Below, piece after piece: positions 16,934-28,400 of a stretch of 64,000 nt of DNA. The position numbers and the translations under genes were made by a program. Where the stretch lies: contig NZ_JAIUKE010000008.1 of the NCBI RefSeq assembly GCF_020176795.1, positions 1 to 64,000 on the forward strand. Reading direction: 5' to 3'. Position 1 is the stretch's first letter, and every line of letters begins with the position of its first letter. The stretch comes from Streptomyces sp. 8L. GTDB lineage: Bacteria; Actinomycetota; Actinomycetes; Streptomycetales; Streptomycetaceae. The notes under the pieces were generated by a model. It ran no database searches. It was not told the DNA's origin and saw nothing but the letters and a program-made list of their open reading frames with translations.

Positions 16934-19900
16934 TCAGGTGACGGTCAGGCTGTCGACGTTGACGCTGCCGGAGTCGGCCGGCCCCACGGTGAGGCTGATC
17001 GGGGCATCGCCGGCGGGCAGGTCGACGGGGACGGTGACGGTCGACCAGGTGTCCCAGTCCCCGGTCACCGGGAGCTGTACCTGCTGCTGCGCGCCCCCGG
17101 CGGCGAGGGTGATCGTGCGCGTGACGTTCTGCAGGGGCGGGCGTTGGCCGCCCAGGGAGTTGGCGTAGCGGATGGTGAGGGTGCGCGGGCCCGCGGCCGG
17201 GACGTGCACCGCGACCGTGTCGGCGGCACCGGCGTACAAGTTGGCCACGAAGCCACTGCCGGTGTAGCCGCCGTGGTCTCCCGCAACCTGGGCGCCGCCG
17301 CTGAGCGCGCCGGACTCCGCCTCGATCGTCGAGCCGAGCGGCGCCGCCGTCACGACCGGGAGGACGGCGGTGGCCGTCGCCGTGTCGCGGGCGGTCGTGC
17401 CGTCCCATCCGGTGGTGGCGGTGAGGCGCGCGGCCGTTGTCGTCTGGTGCGCGGGCGGGGTGACCGTCCACCGCAGGTCGGCGTGGCCGCCCCGAGCGAT
17501 GGTGACCGCGGCCGGATCGGCGCTGACCTGCCAGCCGGCGGGCACGCGCAGACTGCTCACCACGTGACGGGCGTCGGCGCCGCCGACGGAGTCGAGGGCC
17601 AGGCGCACGGTGGCGGGCGTTCCGGGCGAGGTGCCGTCGGCCGTCAGCACACCGGTGAGGTCGGCGGCCCCCGCACGGGGCACCGTGAGCGAGGCCACCG
17701 ACGCCGGTGCGGCGCCGTCGAACGACAGCCGCACCGCGGTGGCCTCGGCACGGCTCCAGCGCGCCACGAGGTCCCCCAGCGCCGGAACGCCGCCCTGCGC
17801 CACCTGGCGCCAGGCCGAGCCCGGGCCGTCCTGGATCTCGACGGTGTAGGAGTCCGGGCGGGTGGCGCCCCACCGCACGTGGAGGTGGTCGACCGCGTCG
17901 CGGCCGGCCAACGCGACCTGGAGGGACGAGGAGGTGCCCGCGGCCGTCCACGACGTGGTGTCGTTGCCGTCCACGGCGCCCGCGGCGTACAGGGCCGGCT
18001 GTGCGGAGCCGGCGGAGGCCGTCTGGCAGCGGGCGAGGTCGTCGGTCGGGTCCAGGTCGGGGCGGGCCGTCTGCACCGTCACCGGGTGGCCGGTGGTGAG
18101 TGTCCTGGCGCCCTCCGGCGTGGTGAGCGCGACGGGCGCGCCGGAGTCGAGGGTCACCGTGGTGGTCCGCGCGCCGATGTGCACGGTCAGCCTGCTGCCG
18201 TGGTACGCGAGCCCGGCCAGGGTGATGCCCGAGGCGAGCTGCGGCGGCAGGGTCGGGGCCAGTGCCAGGCTGCCGGTGTTCCACCGCAGGCCGCCGAACC
18301 CGTACGCGAACGTCTGGAGGAACCCGCCGGCTCCGGTGGCGAAGGTGAACGCCGGGCCGGAGCCGCTGCCTTGGAGCGGCACGTCGCCCTGGGTCTCCGC
18401 GAACTGGCGGAACGGGCCCTTCAGATAAGGCCGGTAGGCGTTCTCGAAGAGGGTGCCGTCCAGGCAGCCGGGCTGCTGGATCTGCGCGGCGACCACCGAC
18501 TCCACCGAGTACGTCATGGCCGGCCCGTTGACGTCGGTGACCGGCATGTAGCGGTCGAGGTCCGCCGCGGCCGACGACGGGTCGGTGACGTAGCCCAGCG
18601 GGTACGTGAGCATGACCGTGTCCGCCTGCTTGGCGGTCTGGTCCGTGTAGCCGGCGTACTCGGGGTGGCTGCCGTCCGCGTCGGCGGGCACGGCGATCCG
18701 GTCGGCGATCCGCGTCCACGCCGGGTCGGGGGTCTCGTGCAGCACGGTGGCCGCGGCGGCGGCGTTCCGCAGGGCCACGACGGCGCCGGCGTTGGTGGTG
18801 GCGTTGTCGGTGACGTGCTCGTGGTACTCGTCGGGACCGGTGACCCCCTCGATGTGGTACTGGCCGTCCGCGCCCTGCGTGACCCGGCTCGCCCAGAACT
18901 CGGCGACGTCCTTCAGCACCGGAAAGCCGTCGTCCTTGAGCCACGTGGTGTCCCCGGTGGCTTGGTAGTACTGCCACTGCGCGAGCGCGATGTCGCTTTC
19001 CAGGTGGTCCTCGAAGGTGACGCACATGGGGTGGCCGAGGTCGCCACACGCTCCGCCGGGTCCGTTGTCCCAGGCCCAGATCCCGCCGGCGTAGCCGTTG
19101 GTCTTCGCGTCGGCCTCGGCCTGGGCGCGGGTGCGGGAACGGAACATCACGACGGACTTGGCCAGTTCGGGGTGGAAGGCGAGCAGCGAGGGGAACATCC
19201 AGGTGTCCGCGTCCCAGAAGATGTCGCCGTTGTAGTCCAGACTGGTCAGGCCCGCGGGCGGGATGCTCCACGACGTGCCGGCGCGCAGGCTGGAGTACAG
19301 CGTGTAGTAGGACATGTTGACGTCGGCCTGCAGGTCGGCGTCGCTCCCCGTATCGACGTTGGGCTTCCACAACGCGGCCCACGCGGCATCGTGTTGCGAG
19401 ACGAGCTTTTCCCAGCCCTGGTCCGCGGCGTCCTCGACGGTGCGGGCCGCGGTGCTGCCCGGGTCGCTCCGGGCCGTCCGGTCCGAGGCGGAGTCGTTCG
19501 AGTCGGCGATGCCCACGTACTTGGTCACGGTGTACGTGGTGCCCGCGGTGACGGGGATCGTCCAGTCCTCGCCGGCTGTGGCGGTGTCGGCGGCGGGCTC
19601 CGCCGCGGCGCGGGCCGCCACCCGGGTCCCCGGACCGGCCACGAGACGCTGGGTCTCCACCACGCGGGTGCCGTTGCCGGGCGTGCTCAGCCGGACGGTC
19701 GCGGTGTCGGTGGCGGTCGTGACGGCGCGGGACGTCGCGTCGATGCCCCGGGCGCCGGAGCCGTCGAGCAGTGCGGACAGTGAAAGGTCGCCGGTCCACC
19801 GGGGGGTGACGGTGAGCTGGACCTGCGCGAGGTGTTCGTGCGCGCGGTTGGCGAGCACCTGGACGCGTACGTCGGTGGCCCTGCCGTCCTCGGGCGTCCA

Positions 19901-20440
19901 CGTCATCGAGGTGGTGACGGCGCCGTGTGCGAGGTCCAACTGCTGCCGGTATCCGCCGATCCGGTCCTGCGGCACGGTGGCGTCAAGGGTGTGGCCGTCC
20001 ACGCCGAGGGCCATCGTGCTCCACGTCGGCAGCGAGGCCATGTACTCCATGCCCGGCACGGACGGCGTCAGGCCCTTGTTGTAGACGCCCGCGACCAGGG
20101 AAGTGGTCAGCCGCTGCTTGGGCTGCTGGTCCAACTGGTAGCCGGCCGGGCCGAGATCACCCTCGTACCCCTGGCCAATGGCGGGCAGCCGCTGGGCGAG
20201 GTAGCCGTTGCCGACGAAGGGCGTCGTGGTGATGTCCTGGGCCGTGTACGCGGTACTGGTCAGCGTCCACGGGTCGACGGCGGCGGCCGTGGCGCCGTGG
20301 GACCGGCCGGTCCCGGCCGCCTGCCCGCCCGCCGGGTCCGCGGCCATCGCCCCGGCGGCGCCGGCCGTCCCGGCGACGGCGACCATGGCGACGCATGCGG
20401 CGAAGACCGCTGCCACTCTGCCGGCTCTGCGCATGGTCAC
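16934..20440 (-). CDS. Secreted glycoside hydrolase family 65 with carbohydrate-binding tail
   Basis: The 1168-residue protein starts at the GTG of 20440, 6 nt after GGAGGA (20452-20447); an ATG two codons later is the alternative. A signal peptide ends near AGAMA|ADP. The GH65 N-terminal domain is followed by an (alpha/alpha)6 catalytic domain with DIFWDADTWMFPSLL and GPDEYHEHVTDN; the glutamate (codon 18827-18829, about residue 538) is the expected general acid. The tail has an F5/8 type C-like domain, an NPCBM/NEW3-like domain and a CBM35-like domain (EAESGALSGGAQV). GH65 enzymes act on alpha-glucosides, and secreted members resemble acid trehalases; the substrate is not decidable here. 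It sits inside the T7SS locus on the opposite strand. Confidence 0.87.
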   Translation of the reverse strand: MTMRRAGRVAAVFAACVAMVAVAGTAGAAGAMAADPAGGQAAGTGRSHGATAAAVDPWTLTSTAYTAQDITTTPFVGNGYLAQRLPAIGQGYEGDLGPAGYQLDQQPKQRLTTSLVAGVYNKGLTPSVPGMEYMASLPTWSTMALGVDGHTLDATVPQDRIGGYRQQLDLAHGAVTTSMTWTPEDGRATDVRVQVLANRAHEHLAQVQLTVTPRWTGDLSLSALLDGSGARGIDATSRAVTTATDTATVRLSTPGNGTRVVETQRLVAGPGTRVAARAAAEPAADTATAGEDWTIPVTAGTTYTVTKYVGIADSNDSASDRTARSDPGSTAARTVEDAADQGWEKLVSQHDAAWAALWKPNVDTGSDADLQADVNMSYYTLYSSLRAGTSWSIPPAGLTSLDYNGDIFWDADTWMFPSLLAFHPELAKSVVMFRSRTRAQAEADAKTNGYAGGIWAWDNGPGGACGDLGHPMCVTFEDHLESDIALAQWQYYQATGDTTWLKDDGFPVLKDVAEFWASRVTQGADGQYHIEGVTGPDEYHEHVTDNATTNAGAVVALRNAAAAATVLHETPDPAWTRIADRIAVPADADGSHPEYAGYTDQTAKQADTVMLTYPLGYVTDPSSAAADLDRYMPVTDVNGPAMTYSVESVVAAQIQQPGCLDGTLFENAYRPYLKGPFRQFAETQGDVPLQGSGSGPAFTFATGAGGFLQTFAYGFGGLRWNTGSLALAPTLPPQLASGITLAGLAYHGSRLTVHIGARTTTVTLDSGAPVALTTPEGARTLTTGHPVTVQTARPDLDPTDDLARCQTASAGSAQPALYAAGAVDGNDTTSWTAAGTSSSLQVALAGRDAVDHLHVRWGATRPDSYTVEIQDGPGSAWRQVAQGGVPALGDLVARWSRAEATAVRLSFDGAAPASVASLTVPRAGAADLTGVLTADGTSPGTPATVRLALDSVGGADARHVVSSLRVPAGWQVSADPAAVTIARGGHADLRWTVTPPAHQTTTAARLTATTGWDGTTARDTATATAVLPVVTAAPLGSTIEAESGALSGGAQVAGDHGGYTGSGFVANLYAGAADTVAVHVPAAGPRTLTIRYANSLGGQRPPLQNVTRTITLAAGGAQQQVQLPVTGDWDTWSTVTVPVDLPAGDAPISLTVGPADSGSVNVDSLTVT

Positions 20441-21061
20441 GAGGGGTCCTCCGGTGGTGTGGAGGAGGCTTCCGCGGTGGTGCGCGCGGGAGCTGTCCTC
20501 GACTCGCGGGTGGCTTGTACAACGATGTAACCCAACAGATTCCGCCACCGGCGCTCGCGTTGCGTCAAGACCGCGGACCAATATTCCTCGGAGGCCACTC
20601 CTCTGACCCCGTAGGCAGGTTGACGTGATCCCGGAGTGGTTCGGGCGGTGCTCCTGAGCGGTCCGAGCGGTGTTCCGGAGCGGTTCGGGCGGTACCCGGA
20701 CGACACAACCGTGCCGCGGGGACAGGCGCCCGCGGCTGCGGGACATGGCCCCGAGCCCTCGGCGGACACGACCTGGGGCAGGGGAGACCACCCGCAGCCC
20801 GCGCGGTCGCCGGCCGGTCGCGCGGGAGCGCGGCGGATTCGGGAGGCGGCGCACGCGGCACGGTCACCTCCGGCTTGTGCCTGTCCACCCCTGGCCACCC
20901 CCGGCCGCTACCGGGCTGCGGCGGTGGCCGGTGTGCATGCGGGCAGAGACGGCTGTGCGCGCGTTCAACGGCTGCCCTGTGTCCTTGGCGCCCGCCGCCC
21001 GCCGGGATTGACTCGATCACGCCCGACCGGTGAAGGACCACAGCACGAAGGAGGCCGCCCA
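20441..21061. other. Non-coding interval between GH65 gene and giant-effector leader
   Basis: No convincing gene is present; the open frames here are shadows with poor codon pattern. The stretch next to the GH65 start carries TTGTACAA (20515-20522) and a TACA...TGTA repeat (20518-20529), possible operator for that gene. Three 22-bp tandem repeats lie at 20631-20696. From about 20900 on, the sequence is a diverged copy of the region before the YbaB-like gene. Confidence 0.6.
20631..20696. repeat. Three tandem 22-bp repeats
   Basis: Units begin at 20631, 20653 and 20675, each close to CCGGAGCGGTTCGGGCGGT plus three variable bases. The spacing equals two helical turns, so the units would present the same DNA face, as expected for cooperative binding sites of a regulator of the GH65 gene or of the downstream leader. 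Confidence 0.7.
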
Positions 21062-21150
21062 ATGGTGTCTTCGTGCGCTCGGCGGACCGAAGGTCCCCCG
21101 ACCCGGTACCGCACCGCTCGGGAGCAGGCCGTGCCGGAGAAGGCGACGGG
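20900..21150 (+). repeat. Diverged duplicate of the ybaB-like 5' region (14950-15210)
   Basis: Shared blocks in the same order include GGCTGCGGCGG, GACGGCTGTGCG, TCAACG, TTGACTCG (15052 and 21008), CCACAGCACG, a GGAGG ribosome site and ATG. Inside the coding part, CGGGAGCAGGC and later GGACGCCGTCCGGGCGTAC (15480 and 21248) match. The promoter and leader are better kept than the coding sequence. Confidence 0.78.
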
Positions 21151-21664
21151 CGCGACGCCCGTGCCGCCGCCCGGAGGCCTCACCCACCGCAGCGGGGTGT
21201 GGGGCGGGGCCGCCTCGCACCCCGCTGCGGCGGGAAACCGTGGCTGTCGGACGCCGTCCGGGCGTACGCCGGACATGCGCGGGGTGTGGGCGAGGAGCGG
21301 GAGCGGAGTGCGGTCTTCGGCGGCTCCGTACGCGCCCGCGTCCTCCGGCGCCCCGCACGACCCGCGGACCGTCCCCATGGCACCGGCGGCGGCCGACGAC
21401 CTCCCTGCGCCGTCCGCCGCCGGCAAGGACGCTCTGGCTGTGGCCGCTGTGGCCGCTGTGGCCCTCGTGGCCCCCGTGCCGTCGCCTCCCGCCGCGTCGG
21501 CGGTCGTCGCGTCGGGCGCCCGGCAGCTCCATCGCCGCGCCCGGTGTGGCGGGGAGCGGCTACCGCTGACCGCGCCCGTCCCGGCCGTCGTTCCGGCGTT
21601 CGCACCTCGTGTGCCGGGTGGTGCCGTGCCGCGGCGCGTCCGGAAGGCCGGGTGGCTCGCATGA
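21062..21664 (+). pseudogene. Decayed YbaB-like gene acting as possible leader ORF
   Basis: From the ATG at 21062 (AAGGAGG at 21048-21054) an open frame of 200 codons begins with YRTAREQAV, the same peptide as in the intact YbaB-like protein. It then loses all family features through indels and becomes Ala/Pro-rich. A second block matching the parent (ACGCCGTCCGGGCGTAC) lies at about 21250, now in another frame. The frame stays open to a TGA at 21662-21664, which overlaps the start of the giant gene as ATGA. It may therefore still be translated and couple ribosomes into the giant gene. Confidence 0.62.
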
Positions 21665-22450
21665 GCATCATGCTGCCGCCCGAACTCGAATGGGTGGCCG
21701 CCCTGGCGGGCGGCACCTGGCCGAAGGCGGACGAGGACAAGCTGTGGGCCCTGTACCAGGCGCACAAGGACTACGCGGAACAACTGCGCTCCATCTCCGC
21801 ACAGTTCCCGAACGTCCTCGCCAACGTCCGGGCGGGCGTCTCCGGCTCGACGGCGGAGAACTTCGAGTCCTACCTGCAAAAGTTCCAGCAGAACCTCGAT
21901 GACGTGGCCGCTGCCTGCGACCAACTCGCCAGTCAGATAGATGAGTTCGCGCTCAAGATCGAGTACTCCAAGATCATGATCTTGATGTCCCTGGCCTGGA
22001 TGGCGGCTGAGATCGCCTTCTTCGCCTGGTGGGCACCGGAAGCGATTCCCGCGATCATGGCCGAGGGTCGGGCGGCCGTCATGATGATCATCCGGCGGCT
22101 GGTGGCGGCCACCGTGTTCAGCGCGGGGATGGGCGCCGTCATGGCCGCGGCGGCCGAGGGCATCCAGTACGCCGAGGGGCACCGGCACCAGTTCGACTGG
22201 GGAGACGTGGCCGTCGCCGCCGGGTCCGGTGCGATCAGCGGGGCCATCACCGGCGGACTCTTCACCGGGGTCGGGGTGTTCGGAGGCAAGGCCGGACAGG
22301 CGGTCCTCTCCTCGCTGCTGGGCAAGATGGCGCTCGGTGGCCTTGGCGGCGCGGCAGGCATGGCGGCCTCGGACGCCGCGTTCGACCTGGAGGGCTCCCC
22401 GGGGCTCGGCTTCGTCGCGGGCATGGTCGGCGGCGCGATCGGTCATATCC
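21661..22450 (+). other. Domain: WXG100-like/CpnT-type N terminus with hydrophobic segments
   Basis: PPELEWVAALAGGTWPKADED and a helical hairpin fill the first 100 residues. Hydrophobic stretches follow (ILMSLAWMAAEIAFFAWW and an Ala/Gly-rich GAISGAITGGLFTGVGVFGG). This layout is seen at the N terminus of CpnT-like T7SS toxins and is taken as the export module. About 10 residues of EPY repeats (22735-22770) lie in the linker downstream. Confidence 0.75.
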
Positions 22451-25400
22451 CGGCCCTGCGCGGCGGCAAGGGCGGCAGTGGGGAGGGCGACGGGTACACC
22501 AAGATCCCGGACCTGTCCGAGACACCGCCCGAACTCGGCGAGGATGTCCCGCGCCTGTCCACCGAGGCGTCGGGCCCGGACACCACGACCCCCTCTGCCT
22601 CGGACGGGAGCGCCCCCTTCGGCCCCGGCGTCGGCCTCTCGGTCGACGGGCCGGCTCGCGGCGTACCGCAGGAGGCGGGCGAGCAGGACGGCGCGGTACC
22701 CAACGGGCAGTACGCCGAGTCCGGTTCGTCACACGAACCGTATGAGCCGTACGAACCTTACGAGCCGTACGCGGGAGCTGCCACGGGCTCCGGCGGGAGT
22801 GAGCGCACCCGTCTGCTGGACGGTTTCGGAGACGACGCCGAGCCGGCCACCGGCTCCGCAGGCAGTGGCCCGTCCGTTGCCGGGGGCGTCAACGGCCGTA
22901 CGGGAGAGGGCTCTTCCTCGTACCCCGGGCAGCCCGGGGGCGGCGGCGACCGCGGCGACGCGATTGCCGGCGTGCCCGGTCAGGCGTACGGGCGTGGCGG
23001 TCCGCCGCCCGGGGGGGGGGGCGCCCCCCCCGGGCGGGGCCCCCGCCGGGGGCGGGGGGGGCCGGCGGGCGGGGGGGGGGGGCGCCCCCCCCCCCCCCCG
23101 CCCCCCCCCGCGGGGGGGGCCCCCCCCCCCCCCCCCACGACTCGGTGCGCGGTGACAGTGTCGTCGTCTCGGGGATCGACGACCGGGAGCCGCCGCCCTT
23201 CTCGGGGTCCGGCGACGCGGCGCGGACTCCGTCCGCCACGCCCCCGGTCACGTCCGATCCGAGCAGGTCCGCCCCCGAGGGGACGGGGCTGACCTCCGGG
23301 GCGCTCGACGGGCTCCCGGCCACGGGGGACCGGGTGGGCCCCTGGCTGGAGAGCAACGGTCCCGAGGCGCCGCCGCCTGTGCGGAGCGGCGGCCCGCACG
23401 AGCAGGTGCCGGAGGCATCGCAGCCGCGGACCGCCGCGGACGGCGGCCTGCCCGGCCTGGAGGACCCCCAGGGCGCCGGGCAGCAGTCGACGGCGCCCGC
23501 GCAGCCGCACCCGGAGGCCTCCGAGGCCGGCGGGCAGTCACGCGGACTGTTCCCCCCGGCCGCCTACGAACCGCCGCCGAGCGCCGGCCCCCACGGCTCC
23601 TTCCGCCCCTCTGAAGAACAGCCCGCGGGCGTCGCGGGCGGTGCGCGACACGAGAACGCCCAGCCGGACCAGTTGGACCGGTTGGACCAGTTGGACCACA
23701 ACAGTCAGTCGGCCGCCGTCGTCCCCCAGGAGCAGGGCCGAGGCGCTCCGGCGTCCGGTCCGGTCGTACAGCAGCCCGTCCCGCGGACCACGGCGGAGAA
23801 CGGGACGGCTCCGGCCGCCACGCCCCGCCCGGCGCAGAGCGGACCTCACGAGGCCCTGGGACCGGGGGAGCCCAGGACGGTTCCCGGCGGCGAGCACGCT
23901 GTCTCCGAGGGGCCGGTCACGACGCCGGGCGGTCCCGCGAACCGGCCCGGCCTCGTCAGGCCGACGCCGGGACCGGCGGGTACGGACCGGGCCGCGGAAC
24001 CGGTGACGAACGAGGCCGTGTCCGCGAAGGCGCCCGAGGGGATCGCGCCCGCCGGGGGAGCGGCGGCCCGGACCGGCGAGGGCGCGCAGCCGCACACCGG
24101 TGACAACGCCCCGCCCACACCCGGGGGTTCGCTGCGGGACCACACGGCCCCGCCCGGGCCCGGCACGCCCCTTTCAGGGCGCGGCAGCGCGCCGGACGGG
24201 CCACCGCACGAGAGCGGAACGAACCCCGCGCACGCCGGTCCCGCGCACGTCGGCTCCCCGCACGAGGGTCCCGCGCGCGCCGGTTCCACGCACGACGGTC
24301 CCGCGCACGACGCGGACGGGCCGCCGGCGGGCGCGGCCGTCGCGCCGGACCCCCTCGCGGACCGGGCCGCGCGCATCGACCAGTGGAACGACTACCGCGG
24401 CGATCGCGACGCCCGCACACAGCAGTTCCTCCACTTCCAGCAGGAGTCCGCGGACCCCGCCGCTCTCCTCGCGGACGGCTACCGGAACTTCACACAGAAA
24501 GACCTCTTCGGCGGCGGGTATCTGCCCAAAGGCAGCGTCGGTCACCGGCAGGCGGAGACGGAGATCCGCCGCGCGGTCCTCGACGCCCACAAGGCGCTGT
24601 GGCCGACACGGGGTTCCGGGGGATTCGACGCGGAGAAGTGGGCCGCGGAGTACGACCAGATCAAGACGAACGCCGACCGGCATTACGCCCAGGCGTCCGA
24701 CCGCCACCGCCAACTGACGGACATGGAAAGGGAGTTCGACCAAACACTCGAACAGGCACGCCAGGGCGGCGGACCGTACCTGCGTGAGACGGGGGACCTG
24801 CCCACCCGGGACGACTACGAGACCGACCAGTACAAGGACGCGACGTACGACACCGACAACGGCAAGCCGCGTCCCGGTGAGGACGGTTATGTGCCGACAT
24901 CCGTGTCCCACCTGCGCGCCGACACCTTCGCGCAGGTCCGCTCCATCGTGGACAAGGCGTACATGGAGTTCCCCGACGACCGTGCGGCGCGGCAGGGTGC
25001 GATCGACATGCGGGTCTCGCCCATCCGCGAGGGTCTTCCCCGGCGGATCGAACTGATCTCGGACTCGGTCAGGGAAGTCGAGGCCGCCACGCGCCAGCTG
25101 GACGGCTACCTCGATCCCGAGGACTTCAGCGGCGGCGAGCCCGGAAATCGGCACGCTCTGGACGAGGACAACCTCGCCAGGCTCCGTCAGGAGTTCCAGG
25201 ACGATCTGCACACGTACTACCAGCAGGCGCGGGAGGCAACTGGTCCGGGCGAAGAAGTACCGCCAGGCCGGACGGAGTTCGACCAGGCATTCGACTGGGA
25301 GCAGACCGTCGGCCGCGTGCTGGGCACGGTGGACGACCGGATCGGACACGCCGAGTTCCGGCAGTTCGCGAACACCGAGTTGCAGGAGCGGCTGAAGGAG

Positions 25401-28400
25401 GCCTTCGACCAGTACGAGGACGAGAACCTGCGCTCCCTCGACCAGGAGTCCCGGGATCGCCTGACGACAGAGCTGACCCACGCCCACGAGAAGATGGTGG
25501 ACGAGTACTGGTTCGACCACCAGAACCACCACGACACCCGGGCCCGCGTCCAGCCCAGGTGGGACGGCGACGGGGACCGGCCCGCCCGCCCGTACGAGGA
25601 CAACCGCGCGCGGCTCGACGCCTCGCTGGAGGCGAGGTTCGACCACGAGACCGGATTGCGGGAAACCCTCGACCACGCGGCCACGGCGTTTCACCCCCTG
25701 CGCGAGATCATGGGCGGGGAGGCGGGCGACCGCAACGATCCGACACCCGCCGAAGCCATGGTCAAGGAGGTCGGAGACGACTTCCGCCAGGAGACCGGCC
25801 GTACCTTCGACAACCTTTTCGCGCCGCACGAACACAACATCGACGCGTGGCTCCAGCACGAGAAGGACCACGAGAACACCTTCCAGAACACACTGGACTC
25901 CCTTCCGCCGTCCGAGCCGCCCGCCACACCTCCACGACCGCCCGAGCGACCGGGCACACCGGAGCCCGGGCAGCAGGGAAGGGCGCCGGAGCCCGAAGCG
26001 GCGCCCGAGTCCGCCCGGGGCGCCGGGGACCAAAACGCGGGAGCCGCCGTCTCGGGTGGGGACCGGCACACGCCGGCAACCGGGAGCGGCCACGGAGAGG
26101 CTCAGGAGTTCGCCCAGCAGCCGGCCCGGATTCAGCAGGCCGCGCCGTCCCGGGCCACTCCTGTGGTCAACCGTCCTGGCCACGCGACCGAGCAGGCCCC
26201 GCACGAGCAGGCTCCGGCGAAGGGGTCCGCGTCGCAGGAGCCCGTGTCGCAGACGCGGGCGACGGCCGCCGCGGAGCCCGAGGCTCGTACGGCTCCGCCG
26301 CTCAGTGCGGAGCAGGAGGCGGTGGTGGCACGTCTCGGGCACACGGGTTCGCCGGGTGAGCGAGTGGAGGCGTGGCAGGCGTATCAGGGGGCTTCGGCGG
26401 ATCTGGCGCGGGCGGAGGAGCAGGCCAACGCGGTCAGGGGCAGTGAGGACCAGCCGCAGTGGGCTGTGCGGCGGGCCGCGTTGGCGGGGGCAGAGGCGTA
26501 CTTCGCCAAGCAGCGGGCGGAAAGCGGCCTCCACGCACTTGGTATGCGTCCGGAACAGGTCCGGGACGCCCTGGCCGCCGCTTCCGGCCAAGCGGGGGAG
26601 CAGGGTCTCGAGCCGGCGCCGACGACCGAGCCCGAGGGCCGGGAAGTGGCCGCGCAGAGCGCCGCCCCACAGCTCGCTGACCCGCAACTCGCCCCGCCGG
26701 CAGGGGCTGGAGCCGAGCAGACGGAAGCCCCGCCCGTACAGGCGCCGGCCTCTCGCGCCGAAGGGGCCGCGCAGAGCGCCGCCCCACAGCTCGCCCCGCC
26801 GGCGCCGCGAGCAGGGACTGGTGCTGGGGCGGGGGCCGAGCAGACGGAAGCCCCGCCCGTACAGGCGCCGGCCCCCAGCACCGAAGAGGCCGCTCAGTCC
26901 GTGGTGAGGCAGGCACCCGAGCGGGACGCCGAGGTGGCGGGGCCGACCGCCGAGACCGCGACCGTCGCGGGCCCCTCTGGTTCCGGCGCCCACGAGGAGC
27001 TCCGGCCGGGCACGGCGTACTCGTCGCCTGTGGCCGGGCCGCCGATGAACCACGCCGAGGCGTCCCAGCAGCCCACCGGACACCTCGCCGCCCAGGAGCA
27101 CGAGCCGCATACGGACTTCCCGCCCGACACACTGCGGGAGTTCAGGGAAGGCGATTACGCGTCGGGCTGGCTGGTGCGCCCGTCCGACCATGAGCAGGCG
27201 GCTCTGGAGCGAGTGGCACCGCGGAACGCGGACGGCACGTATGAGCGGTTCCCCGATCCGAGGTCCCGTTTCACCTTCGCCCTGGCAGCACCGATCCGGA
27301 CACGCAACCGCCTCGTTCCGCGGAACAGGTTTGCCACCGACATGGGGTCGGCGGATTGGGTCCAGCGTGTCAACGGACAGCCTCCCCGGCCCGGTGGGCG
27401 CCGTTCAGATGCCCGCCTGGCGAACTGTGTGGAGGTTTCCCGCAGTGTCATCGCGACCTGGCACGGTCGGCCCACGGTAGCCGCCGCTCTGCGGAGTCCG
27501 CATGACCAGGAGAGCAGGAGCAGTGGGAACTCCCGGACGGCGCAGTGGCTGAACGCCCGGTGGCGGACGCACAGCGCGGGCGCCGAACGGGCCTGGCAGT
27601 CCGTGACAGACCGCTTGAAGGCATCTGGTCACGGCTCTTCCGCTGTCGTCGCCTTCCTGCTGCTGAACGGAAATCCCCACCACGTCACCGCGGTCAACCA
27701 CGAGGGTCGCGTCTCCTGGATCGACGGCCAGTTCGGGCGGGTCAGCGATCAGCCGCTCTACGACGGCTCTCTTTTCATGTCGATCGAGCTGGACCCCGAT
27801 CTCCGGCAGATCGACCCGCCACCGGACTTGAGGCAATTGGCCTTCCCGTCCGCGGAGCAGTCCGCCCAGGGCCCGCACACCGCACCGCCGATGACGGCGG
27901 GACGCCAGGTGCCGCCGGAACCGCTGGCGGCGCCCGCCGCGGCCCGGGGGCCCCAGGTCGGGTCTTCGCCGGAGGACACTGAGTTCGTCGGCCCCCGGCT
28001 CCGCATTCCCGAGGAGGCAGAACAGCCCGCCGGCGCCCGCACCGGGGCGGGCCGGCACTCCGCGCCCGGCACCGGCCGGCTTGCCGGCGACGGGCACGGC
28101 ACACCGGACGCCTTCAGGACCGATCCCAGCGACGTCGCGGCACACGGCGATTCCCGGACACCCCGATCCGACACCGATCGGCTCCCGGGCGAGGACCTCT
28201 TCGCGCCTTCCGAGGCCCCCGCCGCGTCCGCGTTCTCCGGGGACCCCGTGGCTTCCGCCCCCGAGGCGTGCCGACCGGTCGGTGAAAGCGAGACCCGGAC
28301 CGATCACTCAGGGACAGGACCGGCCGACGCCATCGAGCCCGCCGGCCCCGCCCCCGTCCACGAGGAGCCCGAGCCGGAGGAGGTGCGTCAGGGGCCGCGC

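Noticed and set aside
16877..19783. 968-codon plus-strand open frame opposite the GH65 gene
   Set aside because: Antisense shadow of a high-GC gene; Gly/Arg/Val-rich and without domains.
15333..19901. Very long minus-strand open frame (about 1520 codons) through the ybaB-like genes and GH65 gene
   Set aside because: It is Arg/Pro/His-rich with the wrong codon pattern and shadows the real genes in frame offset; no family features.
23145..23160. GTG at 23145 as the true start of the giant protein
   Set aside because: It lies directly at the end of homopolymer runs with no ribosome site, and the preceding frame encodes the expected WXG100-like export domain and linker.
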